Of a stretch of DNA of 64,000 bases, positions 17,562 through 23,855 are shown in pieces (the stretch's first letter is position 1; every line of letters begins with the position of its first letter). A program made the position numbers and the translations under genes. The notes beneath the pieces were generated by a model. The model ran no database searches. It saw only the letters and a list, made by a program, of their open reading frames with translations, and was not told where the DNA came from. The stretch is taken from IMG/VR virus record IMGVR_UViG_3300027759_000079, positions 1 through 64,000 of that record; one strand, written 5' to 3'. Source of the stretch: a virus.

Positions 17562-17637
17562 CCCCCCGCCCGGAAAGCGAGTTTTACTTTTAGTTGTTTT
17601 TAAGTTTTTTCTCTTTTTCTTAGAAAAGGGTGGGGGG
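17562..17637. terminator. C/G-tract hairpin between convergent operons
   Basis: CCCCCCGCCC at 17562-17571 can pair with GGGTGGGGGG at 17628-17637 over ten pairs including one G-U, around a T-rich loop. It begins 5 nt after the last plus-strand gene. A run of T lies in the loop, not after the stem, so it is not a canonical intrinsic terminator, but its place fits a transcription stop. Confidence 0.4.
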
Positions 17638-17650
17638 TATTAAGTTTATG

Positions 17651-17686
17651 TGGCGCAAAAGCGCAAGATTGCGCCATGTGGCGCAA
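17651..17686. repeat. TGGCGCAA inverted and direct repeats
   Basis: TGGCGCAA at 17651, its exact reverse complement at 17669 and a second direct copy at 17679. This resembles an operator or hairpin in the 238-bp gap between convergent genes. Confidence 0.4.
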
Positions 17687-17732
17687 GTAATTGAATTAAG
17701 ATGGTTTTAGTTGAATGTAGAGCGAGGAATTA

Positions 17733-17790
17733 CCATCCCCCCCCGCCGCCACACAAAAAACCCCCGCACTTTTTTTCAAAATGGGGGGGA
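17733..17790. terminator. Second C/G-tract hairpin at end of minus-strand operon
   Basis: A TCCCCCCCC run (17736-17744) faces GGGGGGGA (17783-17790), just after the stop of the minus-strand gene at 17796. With the hairpin at 17562 it brackets the convergent junction. The loop holds another C-run and a T7 run. Confidence 0.35.
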
Positions 17791-17795
17791 GTCTT

Positions 17796-17999
17796 TTAGT
17801 GAATATAGTCCATGAGCAAGTCATAGCCACACAAGTCAAACAGCATTTCAAGCTGCGCCTCTGTTAAGTCAACGCCATCGACAAAATGCGCCGACACGAT
17901 AAACGCGTCCGAATAATCGGGTGCATCATTGTGGTCAATTCCATCGAAATCAACCGATTTTAGATCAACTTCTTTTCCATCTATTGTAACGTTTTTCAT
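17796..17999 (-). CDS. Small acidic protein, unknown
   Basis: 67 residues, MKNVTIDGKEVDLKSVDFDGIDHNDAPDYSDAF..., very acidic. The pattern of an N-terminal beta hairpin followed by a helix with LTEAQLEMLFD is seen in many small phage proteins of unknown role. It is the last gene before the hairpins at 17733. Confidence 0.6.
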   Translation of the reverse strand: MKNVTIDGKEVDLKSVDFDGIDHNDAPDYSDAFIVSAHFVDGVDLTEAQLEMLFDLCGYDLLMDYIH

Positions 18000-18019
18000 A
18001 TGTAAAAAAAAATAAGGGT

Positions 18020-18256
18020 TTAACCCGATGAGTCAACAACGTAGCACAGTAATTTCTCAAAATTAAAAAACAACGTGTTGTTTCCGCTGTTGTCGAGGTT
18101 TTCGCGGTGCCATTGGCCGTCACGCATGATTGCGCGTTGCTCTGCCGTTGGATAAGAGCCACCACCGAAAGAGCCGAGGCTTTTGAAACCTTCGACCGAG
18201 CCGAGGAAGCGATTAACTTTGTGCGCTTGTTGCGTGTTTGGATTGATTAAGATCAT
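18020..18256 (-). CDS. Small protein, unknown
   Basis: 78 residues (MILINPNTQQAHKVNRFLGSVEG...), with a Gly/Ser-rich centre. Similar short proteins with a QRAIMRDGQWHR-type segment seem familiar from phages but no function is known to me. Confidence 0.5.
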   Translation of the reverse strand: MILINPNTQQAHKVNRFLGSVEGFKSLGSFGGGSYPTAEQRAIMRDGQWHRENLDNSGNNTLFFNFEKLLCYVVDSSG

Positions 18257-18298
18257 GGGGAAATAATACGCGCTAGGATGATGAACGCAAGCGAAATT

Positions 18299-18367
18299 CT
18301 ATTTTTTTGTGCGTTGTTTTGTAAGTAGCGTAAATAAAACAACTAAGAAGATAAGAAAAGAAAGCAT
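18299..18367 (-). CDS. Possible 22-residue membrane peptide
   Basis: ATG at 18367 encodes a peptide MLSFLIFLVVLFTLLTKQRTKK: a single hydrophobic segment with a basic tail. It starts 4 nt after the gp88-like stop. No ribosome-binding site is clear, so it may be chance. Confidence 0.25.
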   Translation of the reverse strand: MLSFLIFLVVLFTLLTKQRTKK

Positions 18368-18371
18368 TTTC

Positions 18372-19085
18372 TCATGCGTTGACGGACGTTTTAACCACGA
18401 AGCCGCTTTCATCTTGTTTTCCTTTACCCTTGGCATACAAGGCAACGACGACGTTTTTAGCATCGAGGAAACGTAGGTCGCTAGAATCTCCGTTGGCTAC
18501 GGTGTAACCGTTCCACGTCGTTGGATAGTTAGCCGAGTCAAACACTACCGCAACGTTGCCACCTGCGGCCAACACTTGCAACGCTTCGACCTCGTTTGAT
18601 TCACTGCGCGAGAATGTCAAATGGTAGTTAGCTGGCATTTCTCCGCGAGCGTGCGCTAATGCACGCGAAACGCTTTTCGTGTAGTCGTAGAACTGTACGT
18701 TGGGGAATTGCTGCATGACACCGAGACGCTCCCATGGTATGTCGCTAGTACCATTCAAGCGCACACAGTAAGTCATGCCCAACTTAGCTGCACGCTTCAT
18801 GCCGCGCACAATATCCTTGTTCAACTGCATGAAAAATGCTTTCTTGTCAGTGAAAAATAACCGTGTCTTGCGGATGCGTCCTAAGCGCACGTTACTCATG
18901 CGGCCACGTCCTGCGGTGAATAGGCAAACGGCAAGGCAACCTGCCGATGCGTTCACGCAAAGATTGCCGAAGCCTCCTTCGTTCGCGGGCGCAAGGTAAA
19001 GTATGTCAGTTAGGAACTTAAGAGCAAAACCCTTTGAGGTTTTCGCGTCTGAATTGCTGGCAAGTAAAGGAAGCGATTTAGTCAT
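18372..19085 (-). CDS. Gp88-family protein
   Basis: 237 residues from ATG 19085 (MTKSLPLLASNSDAKTSKG). The segment LYLAPANEGGFGNLCVNASAGCLAVCLFTAGRG with three spaced cysteines and RxxRT, then a Thr/Tyr-rich core (YCVRLNGTSDIPWERLGVM, FYDYTKS), matches the phage 'gene product 88' family whose function is unknown. The open frame continues upstream into the GTTCCACG array but that part is low-complexity and is not accepted as protein. Confidence 0.7.
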   Translation of the reverse strand: MTKSLPLLASNSDAKTSKGFALKFLTDILYLAPANEGGFGNLCVNASAGCLAVCLFTAGRGRMSNVRLGRIRKTRLFFTDKKAFFMQLNKDIVRGMKRAAKLGMTYCVRLNGTSDIPWERLGVMQQFPNVQFYDYTKSVSRALAHARGEMPANYHLTFSRSESNEVEALQVLAAGGNVAVVFDSANYPTTWNGYTVANGDSSDLRFLDAKNVVVALYAKGKGKQDESGFVVKTSVNA

Positions 19086-19173
19086 GCGGAAAAATTGACC
19101 GTTTCCGTGCATAAAAACGATTAAAAAATAATTAAAAATCTTCACTAAAAAAACGAGGTTGGCATGGCAAATT

Positions 19174-19365
19174 GTTCCACGGTGCGCGAATTGTTCCACG
19201 AAAAAGGCGCGCAGAATAACGGCGAAAAAAATAAAGTCAAACTTTTTTTTCAGAAAAAAATTGTTCCACGACGAAAAATTGTTCCACAGCCGGGCCGGGC
19301 CCGGTATGTTCCACGACCCCCAAATTGTTCCACGAAATTGTTCCACGCTGAAAAATTGTTCCACG
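19174..19365 (+). repeat. GTTCCACG direct-repeat array A (8 copies)
   Basis: GTTCCACG or GTTCCACA starts at 19174, 19193, 19263, 19281, 19308, 19327, 19340 and 19358, all on the plus strand, each preceded by an AAATT-like or AT spacer. Start-to-start steps are mostly 18-19 or 13. An all-G+C 16-mer interrupts it at 19290. It lies between the divergent gp88-like gene and the plus-strand operon and ends 39 bp before the -35 of the promoter at 19404. Confidence 0.85.
19290..19305. repeat. CCGGGCCGGGCCCGGT element, copy 1
   Basis: One of three identical 16-mers, all next to GTTCCACG arrays. It contains the palindrome CCGGGCCCGG and can also fold as a 6-bp stem with a 3-nt loop. All G+C in an AT-rich genome. 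Confidence 0.8.
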
Positions 19366-19403
19366 CTCTGAATAAAAAAAGATTAAAAAAGATTAAAAAA
19401 GTG

Positions 19404-19431
19404 TTGCTATCTGTAAAACATGAGTCATTAT
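19404..19431 (+). promoter_or_regulatory. Sigma70-like early promoter, leaderless geometry
   Basis: TTGCTA (19404-19409), 16 bp, CATTAT (19426-19431), then 7 nt to the ATG at 19439. The promoter at 21304 has the same spacing, shares GTGTTG and TCATTATC, and has the same 7-nt gap. No Shine-Dalgarno fits between -10 and ATG. Confidence 0.55.
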
Positions 19432-19438
19432 CAGTCTT

Positions 19439-19633
19439 ATGAATCAAACATCTACTGTCTTCGTTGTTCTCTCTCCCTCCGCGATTTCTCTTCGCCTTTG
19501 TTTCTTGGGGCATGGCTCCACGAAAGAAGAAGCGATGGCCGACGCCTTCGGCCCTAAGCCTTGGCCACGCTCTGCCAAGAGTGCCGTCTGCAAAGAAGTG
19601 AGCGAAGATGAATTTTTCGACCTCAAATACTAA
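19439..19633 (+). CDS. Small protein, unknown
   Basis: 64 residues (MNQTSTVFVVLSPSAISLRL...). It has a hydrophobic beta-like start, then GHGSTKEEAMADAFGPKPWPRSAKS and an acidic end. It is the first gene after the promoter at 19404 and begins 7 nt downstream of the -10. No family recognised. Confidence 0.55.
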   Translation: MNQTSTVFVVLSPSAISLRLCFLGHGSTKEEAMADAFGPKPWPRSAKSAVCKEVSEDEFFDLKY

Positions 19634-19634
19634 T

Positions 19635-19820
19635 ATGAATGAATACGAATTAGCCGAAATTTTCCTTGCAAACAATCTCTCCACAAGTAAAGTAATTGAA
19701 CACCTAAAAAAACATGAAATCTCTATTCCTCCTCGCCGCGTCTTTGATTGGGCTTTCGACATTGCAAGCTTCGCAGATTCCCAAACCAACGGAAATTCTC
19801 GTCACCATAAGCAAAAGTGA
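19635..19820 (+). CDS. Small protein, unknown, overlaps SleB-like gene
   Basis: 61 residues from ATG 19635, 1 nt after the previous stop. A helical, possibly DNA-binding N-terminal part (YELAEIFLANNLSTSKVIEHLKKHEIS) is plausible. Its last 107 nt overlap the next gene in another frame, so the C-terminal third may not be selected. Moderate confidence that it is expressed. Confidence 0.4.
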   Translation: MNEYELAEIFLANNLSTSKVIEHLKKHEISIPPRRVFDWAFDIASFADSQTNGNSRHHKQK

Positions 19821-20172
19821 AATCGTCGCCGCAACTTTGATTGCTGAAGCTGGCGGCGAAAAAGACTTTCGCGCAATGGCCGCAGTTGCCGAAGTAATTT
19901 ACAATCGCTCACTCGCCCGCAAAATCTCGCCCGCGCAAGTTTGCTTGCAACCAAAACAGTTCTCTTGCTGGAACAACAAAGATGTCGAAGGTGGAATTGA
20001 AAAAGCGAAGAAGCACAAGAAATGGTCAAACGCTCTCAAAATTGCTCAAAATTTAGGCTCGACAAATTACACGAAAAACGCACAGTTTTATCACACGATA
20101 CAAATTAATCCTTCATGGAATAAAAAAATGCTTGCAACCGTAACGATTGAAAATCATAAATTCTACAAATGA
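19714..20172 (+). CDS. SleB-like cell-wall hydrolase with signal peptide
   Basis: 152 residues. A signal peptide (MKSLFLLAASLIGLSTLQAS) is followed by a hydrolase_2/SleB-type domain: AATLIAEAGGEKDFRAMAAVAEVIYNRSL with the likely catalytic Glu in AEAGGE, and QFSCWNN. Family members are peptidoglycan glycosidases. Export by the signal peptide would let it act in the periplasm, as an endolysin or a wall-remodelling enzyme. It sits in the early-type cluster far from other lysis candidates, and couples to the next gene by ATGA. Confidence 0.8.
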   Translation: MKSLFLLAASLIGLSTLQASQIPKPTEILVTISKSEIVAATLIAEAGGEKDFRAMAAVAEVIYNRSLARKISPAQVCLQPKQFSCWNNKDVEGGIEKAKKHKKWSNALKIAQNLGSTNYTKNAQFYHTIQINPSWNKKMLATVTIENHKFYK

Positions 20173-20447
20173 AAATCCAACCTACTACCGTCAACTTGTC
20201 TTACAAAACTGGCACGATTGCCAACGTCACCATTCAACAAATCACCAACGCTCTTGGCTTTGAACCTCGCAACAGTAGCGACGGCAAATCTTGCGCCATG
20301 TGGGATTTCTCTGTTGAGCTAAATGGCGAAACTCACGACTGCTCAATCTGGGACTGGAAAGGATCTAGTTCCGAAAAATATTTTTCTTGCTTCATGCCGT
20401 TTCAAATTCAGGATGAAGTCGAGAAATTGCTAAAACAACAAAACTAA
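20169..20447 (+). CDS. Small protein, unknown
   Basis: 92 residues (MKIQPTTVNLSYKTGTIANVT...). Four Cys and four Trp residues (CAMWDFSVELNGETHDCSIWDWKG). The start codon overlaps the hydrolase stop as ATGA, so the two are coupled. Unknown family. Confidence 0.6.
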   Translation: MKIQPTTVNLSYKTGTIANVTIQQITNALGFEPRNSSDGKSCAMWDFSVELNGETHDCSIWDWKGSSSEKYFSCFMPFQIQDEVEKLLKQQN

Positions 20448-20478
20448 AACAAAAAACACTAGATAGGAAATTGCTAAA

Positions 20479-21000
20479 ATGAACACGAACATTGCTACGG
20501 AAATTCAGAAACTCACAAACACCGCTTTGCCAATCATGGAGAAGCTCGATGCTGCTAAGAGTCTTGAAAAACAGATTCGGAAACAAATTGTTGAACTCGC
20601 TGCTGAACGTAAGCAGGAAATCAAAGAAGCGTCTGACTTGGAGAAGCGCGTTGCCGCTGCCGTCGAACACGCATATGCTACCTCTGAGCCTCAGAAATAC
20701 AAAGGCAACAGTCACACGCTTTCCGCTGCTCGGAATTGGCTCGCCCAACTCACCAAAGCAAAGAAGAAGCCGAACATTAGCCAAGGCGTGCGTCAGTTGT
20801 TTGATAGGGAAAAAGCTGTGAGCCTCACGCGCTCGCGTGGATGGCTGCATGAAGAAGAACGCATCAAAATCGCATTCTATGCCCAAAATCTTCCGAAGGT
20901 TACTGACCGCGTTAATTGTGTACTTCACTTCACTCATATCGCAACAAAGTTCAACTGCTCTGTTATGACTGTGAGGAATTATTCTAATTACTCTGCATGA
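20479..21000 (+). CDS. Coiled-coil protein, unknown
   Basis: 173 residues. The first half is a long charged helix (IMEKLDAAKSLEKQIRKQIVELAAERKQEIKEASDLEKRV), the second half is basic with a helix-turn-helix-like end (THIATKFNCSVMTVRNYSNYSA). It could be a DNA-binding regulator. It is followed by a clear intrinsic terminator at 21081. Confidence 0.55.
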   Translation: MNTNIATEIQKLTNTALPIMEKLDAAKSLEKQIRKQIVELAAERKQEIKEASDLEKRVAAAVEHAYATSEPQKYKGNSHTLSAARNWLAQLTKAKKKPNISQGVRQLFDREKAVSLTRSRGWLHEEERIKIAFYAQNLPKVTDRVNCVLHFTHIATKFNCSVMTVRNYSNYSA

Positions 21001-21080
21001 TATAATTTTACGGACTATAATATAGGGAGAACCTATATAGGGTTTTTGGTATGTTGAACCCATTTTAACACCGTACTACG

Positions 21081-21115
21081 CCGCGCTATATAGTAATATA
21101 TAGTGCGGTTTTTTT
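21081..21115 (+). terminator. Intrinsic terminator
   Basis: CCGCGCTATATA pairs with TATATAGTGCGG across a 4-nt loop (12 pairs with one G-U), followed by seven T. It ends the operon 19439-21000. Confidence 0.85.
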
Positions 21116-21158
21116 GCTATATAATATATAGTGTCTAGTTGCAAGTTACTTGCGATAA

Positions 21159-21174
21159 CCGGGCCGGGCCCGGT
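21159..21174. repeat. CCGGGCCGGGCCCGGT element, copy 2
   Basis: Identical to copies at 19290 and 22959. Here it comes directly before array B, 1 bp from the first GTTCCACG. Confidence 0.8.
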
Positions 21175-21175
21175 T

Positions 21176-21266
21176 GTTCCACGACGACCAAAATGTTCCA
21201 CGGAAATGTTCCACGCAGAAAAAAATGTTCCACGAAATTGTTCCACGCTGCGCGCATTGTTCCACA
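21176..21266 (+). repeat. GTTCCACG direct-repeat array B (6 copies)
   Basis: Copies start at 21176, 21195, 21208, 21227, 21240 and 21259 with steps 19, 13, 19, 13, 19; the last is GTTCCACA. The double step of 32 bp is about three DNA turns. The array lies 38 bp upstream of the promoter at 21304. Confidence 0.9.
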
Positions 21267-21303
21267 CTACGCAAAAAATCTTTCGATAAAGTGAAAATAA
21301 GTG

Positions 21304-21331
21304 TTGATGAAAACAAAAGAGCGGTCATTAT
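21304..21331 (+). promoter_or_regulatory. Sigma70-like early promoter, leaderless geometry
   Basis: TTGATG (21304-21309), 16 bp, CATTAT (21326-21331), 7 nt to ATG 21339. Same geometry and shared GTGTTG and GTCATTATC as at 19404. Confidence 0.55.
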
Positions 21332-21338
21332 CTGAAAT

Positions 21339-21572
21339 ATGGAAAATAACACTACTCAAAAAACCGTCGCGGAGATCCGCGATGAAATCGACAATATCCG
21401 CTCCAAAATGTGCGGCCAGTTCGCTTACCTTGGAATGTTCGACAAAAGCTACTTCGACCTTTTCACGAAGGAGCAACTCGTCGAGCGTTTCGCTGACATT
21501 GCCAACGAATCAAAACAACTCAAAGATCAGTACGATCAGAAAATCAACGAAATGCTTAACGCAAAATCTTAA
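21339..21572 (+). CDS. Small coiled-coil protein, unknown
   Basis: 77 residues (MENNTTQKTVAEIRDEIDNI...), helical and acidic, with FDLFTKEQLVERFADIAN. It is the first gene after the promoter at 21304 and may be made from a leaderless message. No family recognised. Confidence 0.6.
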   Translation: MENNTTQKTVAEIRDEIDNIRSKMCGQFAYLGMFDKSYFDLFTKEQLVERFADIANESKQLKDQYDQKINEMLNAKS

Positions 21573-21573
21573 A

Positions 21574-21777
21574 ATGGAAAATCAAACTAGACACTTAACT
21601 CTCACCACGACGGAAATCGGCGTGCTTGAATCTCTCCTCTCAAATCCAGTAATCGGCTTATCGGACAAAAATCGCATTGCTTTCCGCGATTATCTCGTCG
21701 ATGCTGCTCACTTCAATAAGCGGTACGAAATTTGCCGCACTGAATCCACTACCTTCAAATTTTACTCCCATGAATAA
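21574..21777 (+). CDS. Small protein, unknown
   Basis: 67 residues from ATG 21574, 1 nt after the previous stop, MENQTRHLTLTTTEIGVLES.... Its stop overlaps the start of the next gene by 8 nt. Predicted helical; unknown. Confidence 0.55.
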   Translation: MENQTRHLTLTTTEIGVLESLLSNPVIGLSDKNRIAFRDYLVDAAHFNKRYEICRTESTTFKFYSHE

Positions 21778-22063
21778 TGAACTAAAAAATACCATCGAGA
21801 AGATCGTCGCGTCTAAAGGCGCGGCTATCGTCTCTTTCAACTACAACGGCAAGAAACGCAACGGCGTGATCGGCTTCAGCTCAGAGAAGAAAGGACTTGG
21901 CCCGCGAGTGTGGGGCGAGCATCTTTCCTCTGCTATCGTCGAGCATAACGGTAAACTGTTCTTGTCGATGCAGACGAACAACGAAGAAACTCCAACAGGT
22001 CACGCTTTCAAATCGTTCGACCTTTCCAAGATCGAAAACTTCAGTCATAAATCCAAAAAATAA
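21770..22063 (+). CDS. Small protein, unknown
   Basis: 97 residues from ATG 21770; the frame extends upstream over the previous gene but a Met at 21770 sits in the normal coupled position. It is beta-rich at the start (GAAIVSFNYNGKKRNGVIGFSS) with a basic tail. It precedes the DUF932 gene by 6 nt. Confidence 0.6.
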   Translation: MNNELKNTIEKIVASKGAAIVSFNYNGKKRNGVIGFSSEKKGLGPRVWGEHLSSAIVEHNGKLFLSMQTNNEETPTGHAFKSFDLSKIENFSHKSKK

Positions 22064-22069
22064 AATCCC

Positions 22070-22834
22070 ATGAAAATGTTAAACTTAGCCGTATCAGGCG
22101 CAGATCATGCGTCTGTTCCTCTCGATCAAATCAACCTAGTGCCAACGCCACAAGCGACGAGCACTTTTCAACCTATCGCTCACAGTGTCCTCATCGACAT
22201 TTTCCGCGATCAACTCAAAACCGCTGGCTTGTCTGTTCTCTCGGAACACCACACGCTGGCCCGCTACGGTCAACGCTACTTCGGTCTTTTTCAAATCGAC
22301 ATGAAGCGCGAAGGCGCGAGTTCGGGAACGGTTGTTGGATTGCGTAACGCTCACGACAAGAGCTTTCCTGCTGGCATTTGCGCGGGGAACGCTCCGTTCG
22401 TGTGCTCAAACCTCTGCTTCCATAATGAGGTCGTGCTTGGTCGTAAGCACACCACGCATATCATGAAGCACTTGCCCGAAATCGTCTCGCGTGCCATTGG
22501 CAAGCTTGGCGATATGTGGGTCAAGCATGAGAAGCGGGTCGAAGGTTATTCCAACACTGTCCTCACTGACGAGCAAGCTGGTCACCTGATTCTCAAAGGT
22601 TACCGCGCTGGCGCGATTGGCAAAGGTATGATCGTGGACGTTCTCGATCAGTGGGAAAAACCTCTGCATGAGGAATTCGCACCGCGTAACTTGTGGTCGC
22701 TGCACAATGCGTTCACGGAGGTTTATAAAGGCAACCTCGTCGCCTTGCCGAAACGCTCGGAGGCGTTGCATAGCATCTTTGATCCGTTCGCAGGTCTTAC
22801 TGTGGACATGAGTCCCATCGAGATCGCTGTATAA
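22070..22834 (+). CDS. DUF932 protein
   Basis: 254 residues. The segment VVGLRNAHDKSFPAGICAGNAPFVCSNLCFHNEVVLGRKHT matches the core of DUF932 proteins (LRNSHDKS.. then CxN.F), which are common on plasmids and phages and have no settled function. It ends the plus-strand operon before the terminator at 22854. G+C is higher here than in the flanking late genes. Confidence 0.85.
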   Translation: MKMLNLAVSGADHASVPLDQINLVPTPQATSTFQPIAHSVLIDIFRDQLKTAGLSVLSEHHTLARYGQRYFGLFQIDMKREGASSGTVVGLRNAHDKSFPAGICAGNAPFVCSNLCFHNEVVLGRKHTTHIMKHLPEIVSRAIGKLGDMWVKHEKRVEGYSNTVLTDEQAGHLILKGYRAGAIGKGMIVDVLDQWEKPLHEEFAPRNLWSLHNAFTEVYKGNLVALPKRSEALHSIFDPFAGLTVDMSPIEIAV

Positions 22835-22853
22835 TATAATATAATATAGTCGA

Positions 22854-22888
22854 GGGGCTGCACCTTTATGGTGTGGCCCCTTTTTTTT
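22854..22888 (+). terminator. Intrinsic terminator
   Basis: GGGGCTGCACC and GGTGTGGCCCC form an 11-pair stem (two G-U) around a 5-nt loop, followed by eight T. It ends the 21339-22834 operon. Confidence 0.85.
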
Positions 22889-22898
22889 GAAAAAAAAT

Positions 22899-22957
22899 GT
22901 TCCACGACGCCTAAATTGTTCCACGAAAATGTTCCACGACGTGCAAAATGTTCCACA
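22899..22957 (+). repeat. GTTCCACG direct-repeat array C (4 copies)
   Basis: Copies start at 22899, 22918, 22931 and 22950, with steps 19, 13, 19. The last is GTTCCACA and runs straight into the third all-G+C 16-mer. It follows a terminator and precedes the iteron-like region, so no gene is obviously driven by it. Confidence 0.9.
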
Positions 22958-22958
22958 G

Positions 22959-22974
22959 CCGGGCCGGGCCCGGT
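22959..22974. repeat. CCGGGCCGGGCCCGGT element, copy 3
   Basis: Identical to the copies at 19290 and 21159. It sits immediately after array C as GTTCCACAG followed by the element, the same junction as in array A. Confidence 0.8.
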
Positions 22975-23055
22975 AGATGCAAAATCTTTGCGTTAATTTT
23001 ACTATAGCATTATATATACTATACTATAGCTATATCATTATTACATATTATATCA

Positions 23056-23184
23056 TTCACCTTTCATTATTATGTATTATATAGTTCAGCTTTCGTTTTT
23101 TAGTATTAAGAGAAAAGTGATTCACCTTTTAGTATTAAGCAGTAAGTGATTCACCTTTTGTTATTACGAGAGAAGTGATTCACT
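23056..23184 (+). repeat. Iteron-like 29-bp tandem repeats in AT-rich DNA
   Basis: Three near-identical 29-bp units at 23098, 23127 and 23156 each read TTTTnnTATTAnG... and end AGTGATTCACY. Two degenerate units before them place TTCACC/TTCAGC boxes at 23056 and 23085. Box steps are 29, 36, 29 and 29 bp. The DNA before them (22985-23060) is almost all A/T. This is the usual make-up of an origin or a regulator-binding region. Confidence 0.6.
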
Positions 23185-23198
23185 ATTGATACTATTAC

Positions 23199-23217
23199 CA
23201 TGATAAAAAATATCATG
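23199..23217. repeat. CATGATA-AAAAA-TATCATG inverted repeat
   Basis: A perfect 7-bp inverted repeat with a 5-nt A loop directly after the iteron-like units and before the tRNA genes. It could be a protein-binding palindrome or a weak hairpin. Confidence 0.45.
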
Positions 23218-23246
23218 AATACGAAATAGGCGGGTGTTGACATATG

Positions 23247-23321
23247 TGGTGTCCTCAGAAAGAATCGAACTTTCATTGAGGCTTTAGAAGAGCCTTGTAT
23301 TATCCGTTATACGATGAGGGC
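23247..23321 (-). tRNA. tRNA-Arg(UCU)
   Basis: Anticodon stem AGGCT/AGCCT with loop CTTCTAA gives anticodon TCT. D stem GTAT/ATAC and T stem GAAAG/CTTTC with loop TTCGATT are well formed. The acceptor stem has one C-A mismatch at the second pair. CCA is encoded. AGA is favoured in AT-rich genes. Confidence 0.85.
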
Positions 23322-23324
23322 AAA

Positions 23325-23401
23325 TGGCGGGATGGACGAGACTTGAACTCGCGGCCTTCTGCGTGACAGGCAGACGCTCTAACCAATTGAGCTACCACCC
23401 C
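23325..23401 (-). tRNA. tRNA-Asp(GUC)
   Basis: Anticodon stem TCTGC/GCAGA with loop CTGTCAC gives anticodon GTC. Acceptor GGGGTGG pairs with CCATCCC with one G-U; CCA is encoded. It is 3 bp from the Arg tRNA, so the two are co-transcribed. Confidence 0.9.
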
Positions 23402-23407
23402 AAATTA

Positions 23408-23578
23408 TTAACTTTGTTGTTGTTTGAGTTTATCTCGTTGCAATTTTCTCATCTCGTTCTGAAATTTGCGATCTTTCTTTTCATCATACTTAAGAGCTTT
23501 GTCAAACTCTAATTTATACTTAGCATAAATGAATCGCAGTGTATTCATTGTAGATGATGCTTCTTCTGGTAAAGCCAT
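23408..23578 (-). CDS. Small charged protein, unknown
   Basis: 56 residues (MALPEEASSTMNTLRFIYAK...KLQRDKLKQQQS), strongly helical and basic at the C-terminus. It ends 7 bp before the Asp tRNA. Unknown. Confidence 0.5.
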   Translation of the reverse strand: MALPEEASSTMNTLRFIYAKYKLEFDKALKYDEKKDRKFQNEMRKLQRDKLKQQQS

Positions 23579-23587
23579 ATTAATGTA

Positions 23588-23854
23588 TTAGTCGGCAGTT
23601 AAAAAAAATGAATTTCTTGGATGTGGATGATCTTTATCCATTATGCCATAAGCAATCTTTTCTGCTTGCTCATAGTTATCTGCTTCGATAGGAATTTTGT
23701 TTGGATTAAAATAGACTATACAATCCCCAACAATAGCCGCATTGCGCGAAACAAATCTACCTTCGCCCATCTCAACGACTCTTTGAACAGATTGATGAAT
23801 AATACTGTTAATTCTGCACCCTTTAACTTGGTATATATTTATATTGTATTTCAT
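23588..23854 (-). CDS. Small protein, unknown
   Basis: 88 residues from ATG 23854 (MKYNINIYQVKGCRINSIIH...). It is beta-rich, with a helical YEQAEKIAYGIMDKDH near the end. It lies 1 nt after the gene at 23856. No family recognised. Confidence 0.5.
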   Translation of the reverse strand: MKYNINIYQVKGCRINSIIHQSVQRVVEMGEGRFVSRNAAIVGDCIVYFNPNKIPIEADNYEQAEKIAYGIMDKDHPHPRNSFFLTAD

Positions 23855-23855
23855 C

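Noticed and set aside
18510-18517. Single GTTCCACG in the gp88-like gene (another at 35778)
   Set aside because: Isolated copies inside coding sequence without the spacing pattern; taken as chance.
19086-19364. N-terminal extension of the gp88-like frame
   Set aside because: It would translate the GTTCCACG array and a poly-A/T stretch; Met at 19085 begins the conserved part.
19250-19789. 179-codon minus-strand frame
   Set aside because: It covers the array and lies antisense to two plus-strand genes including the SleB-like gene; codon pattern is that of a shadow.
20392-21063. 223-codon minus-strand frame
   Set aside because: Antisense to the coiled-coil gene 20479-21000 and without a start site; shadow.
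19174-22974. Repeat arrays looked at first like a CRISPR
   Set aside because: Units are only 8 bp, spacers are 5-11 bp and similar to each other, and no cas gene is near.
23234-23240. TTGACA beside the tRNA-Arg gene as a promoter
   Set aside because: It is on the plus strand, no -10 follows at 16-18 bp, and the tRNAs are on the minus strand.
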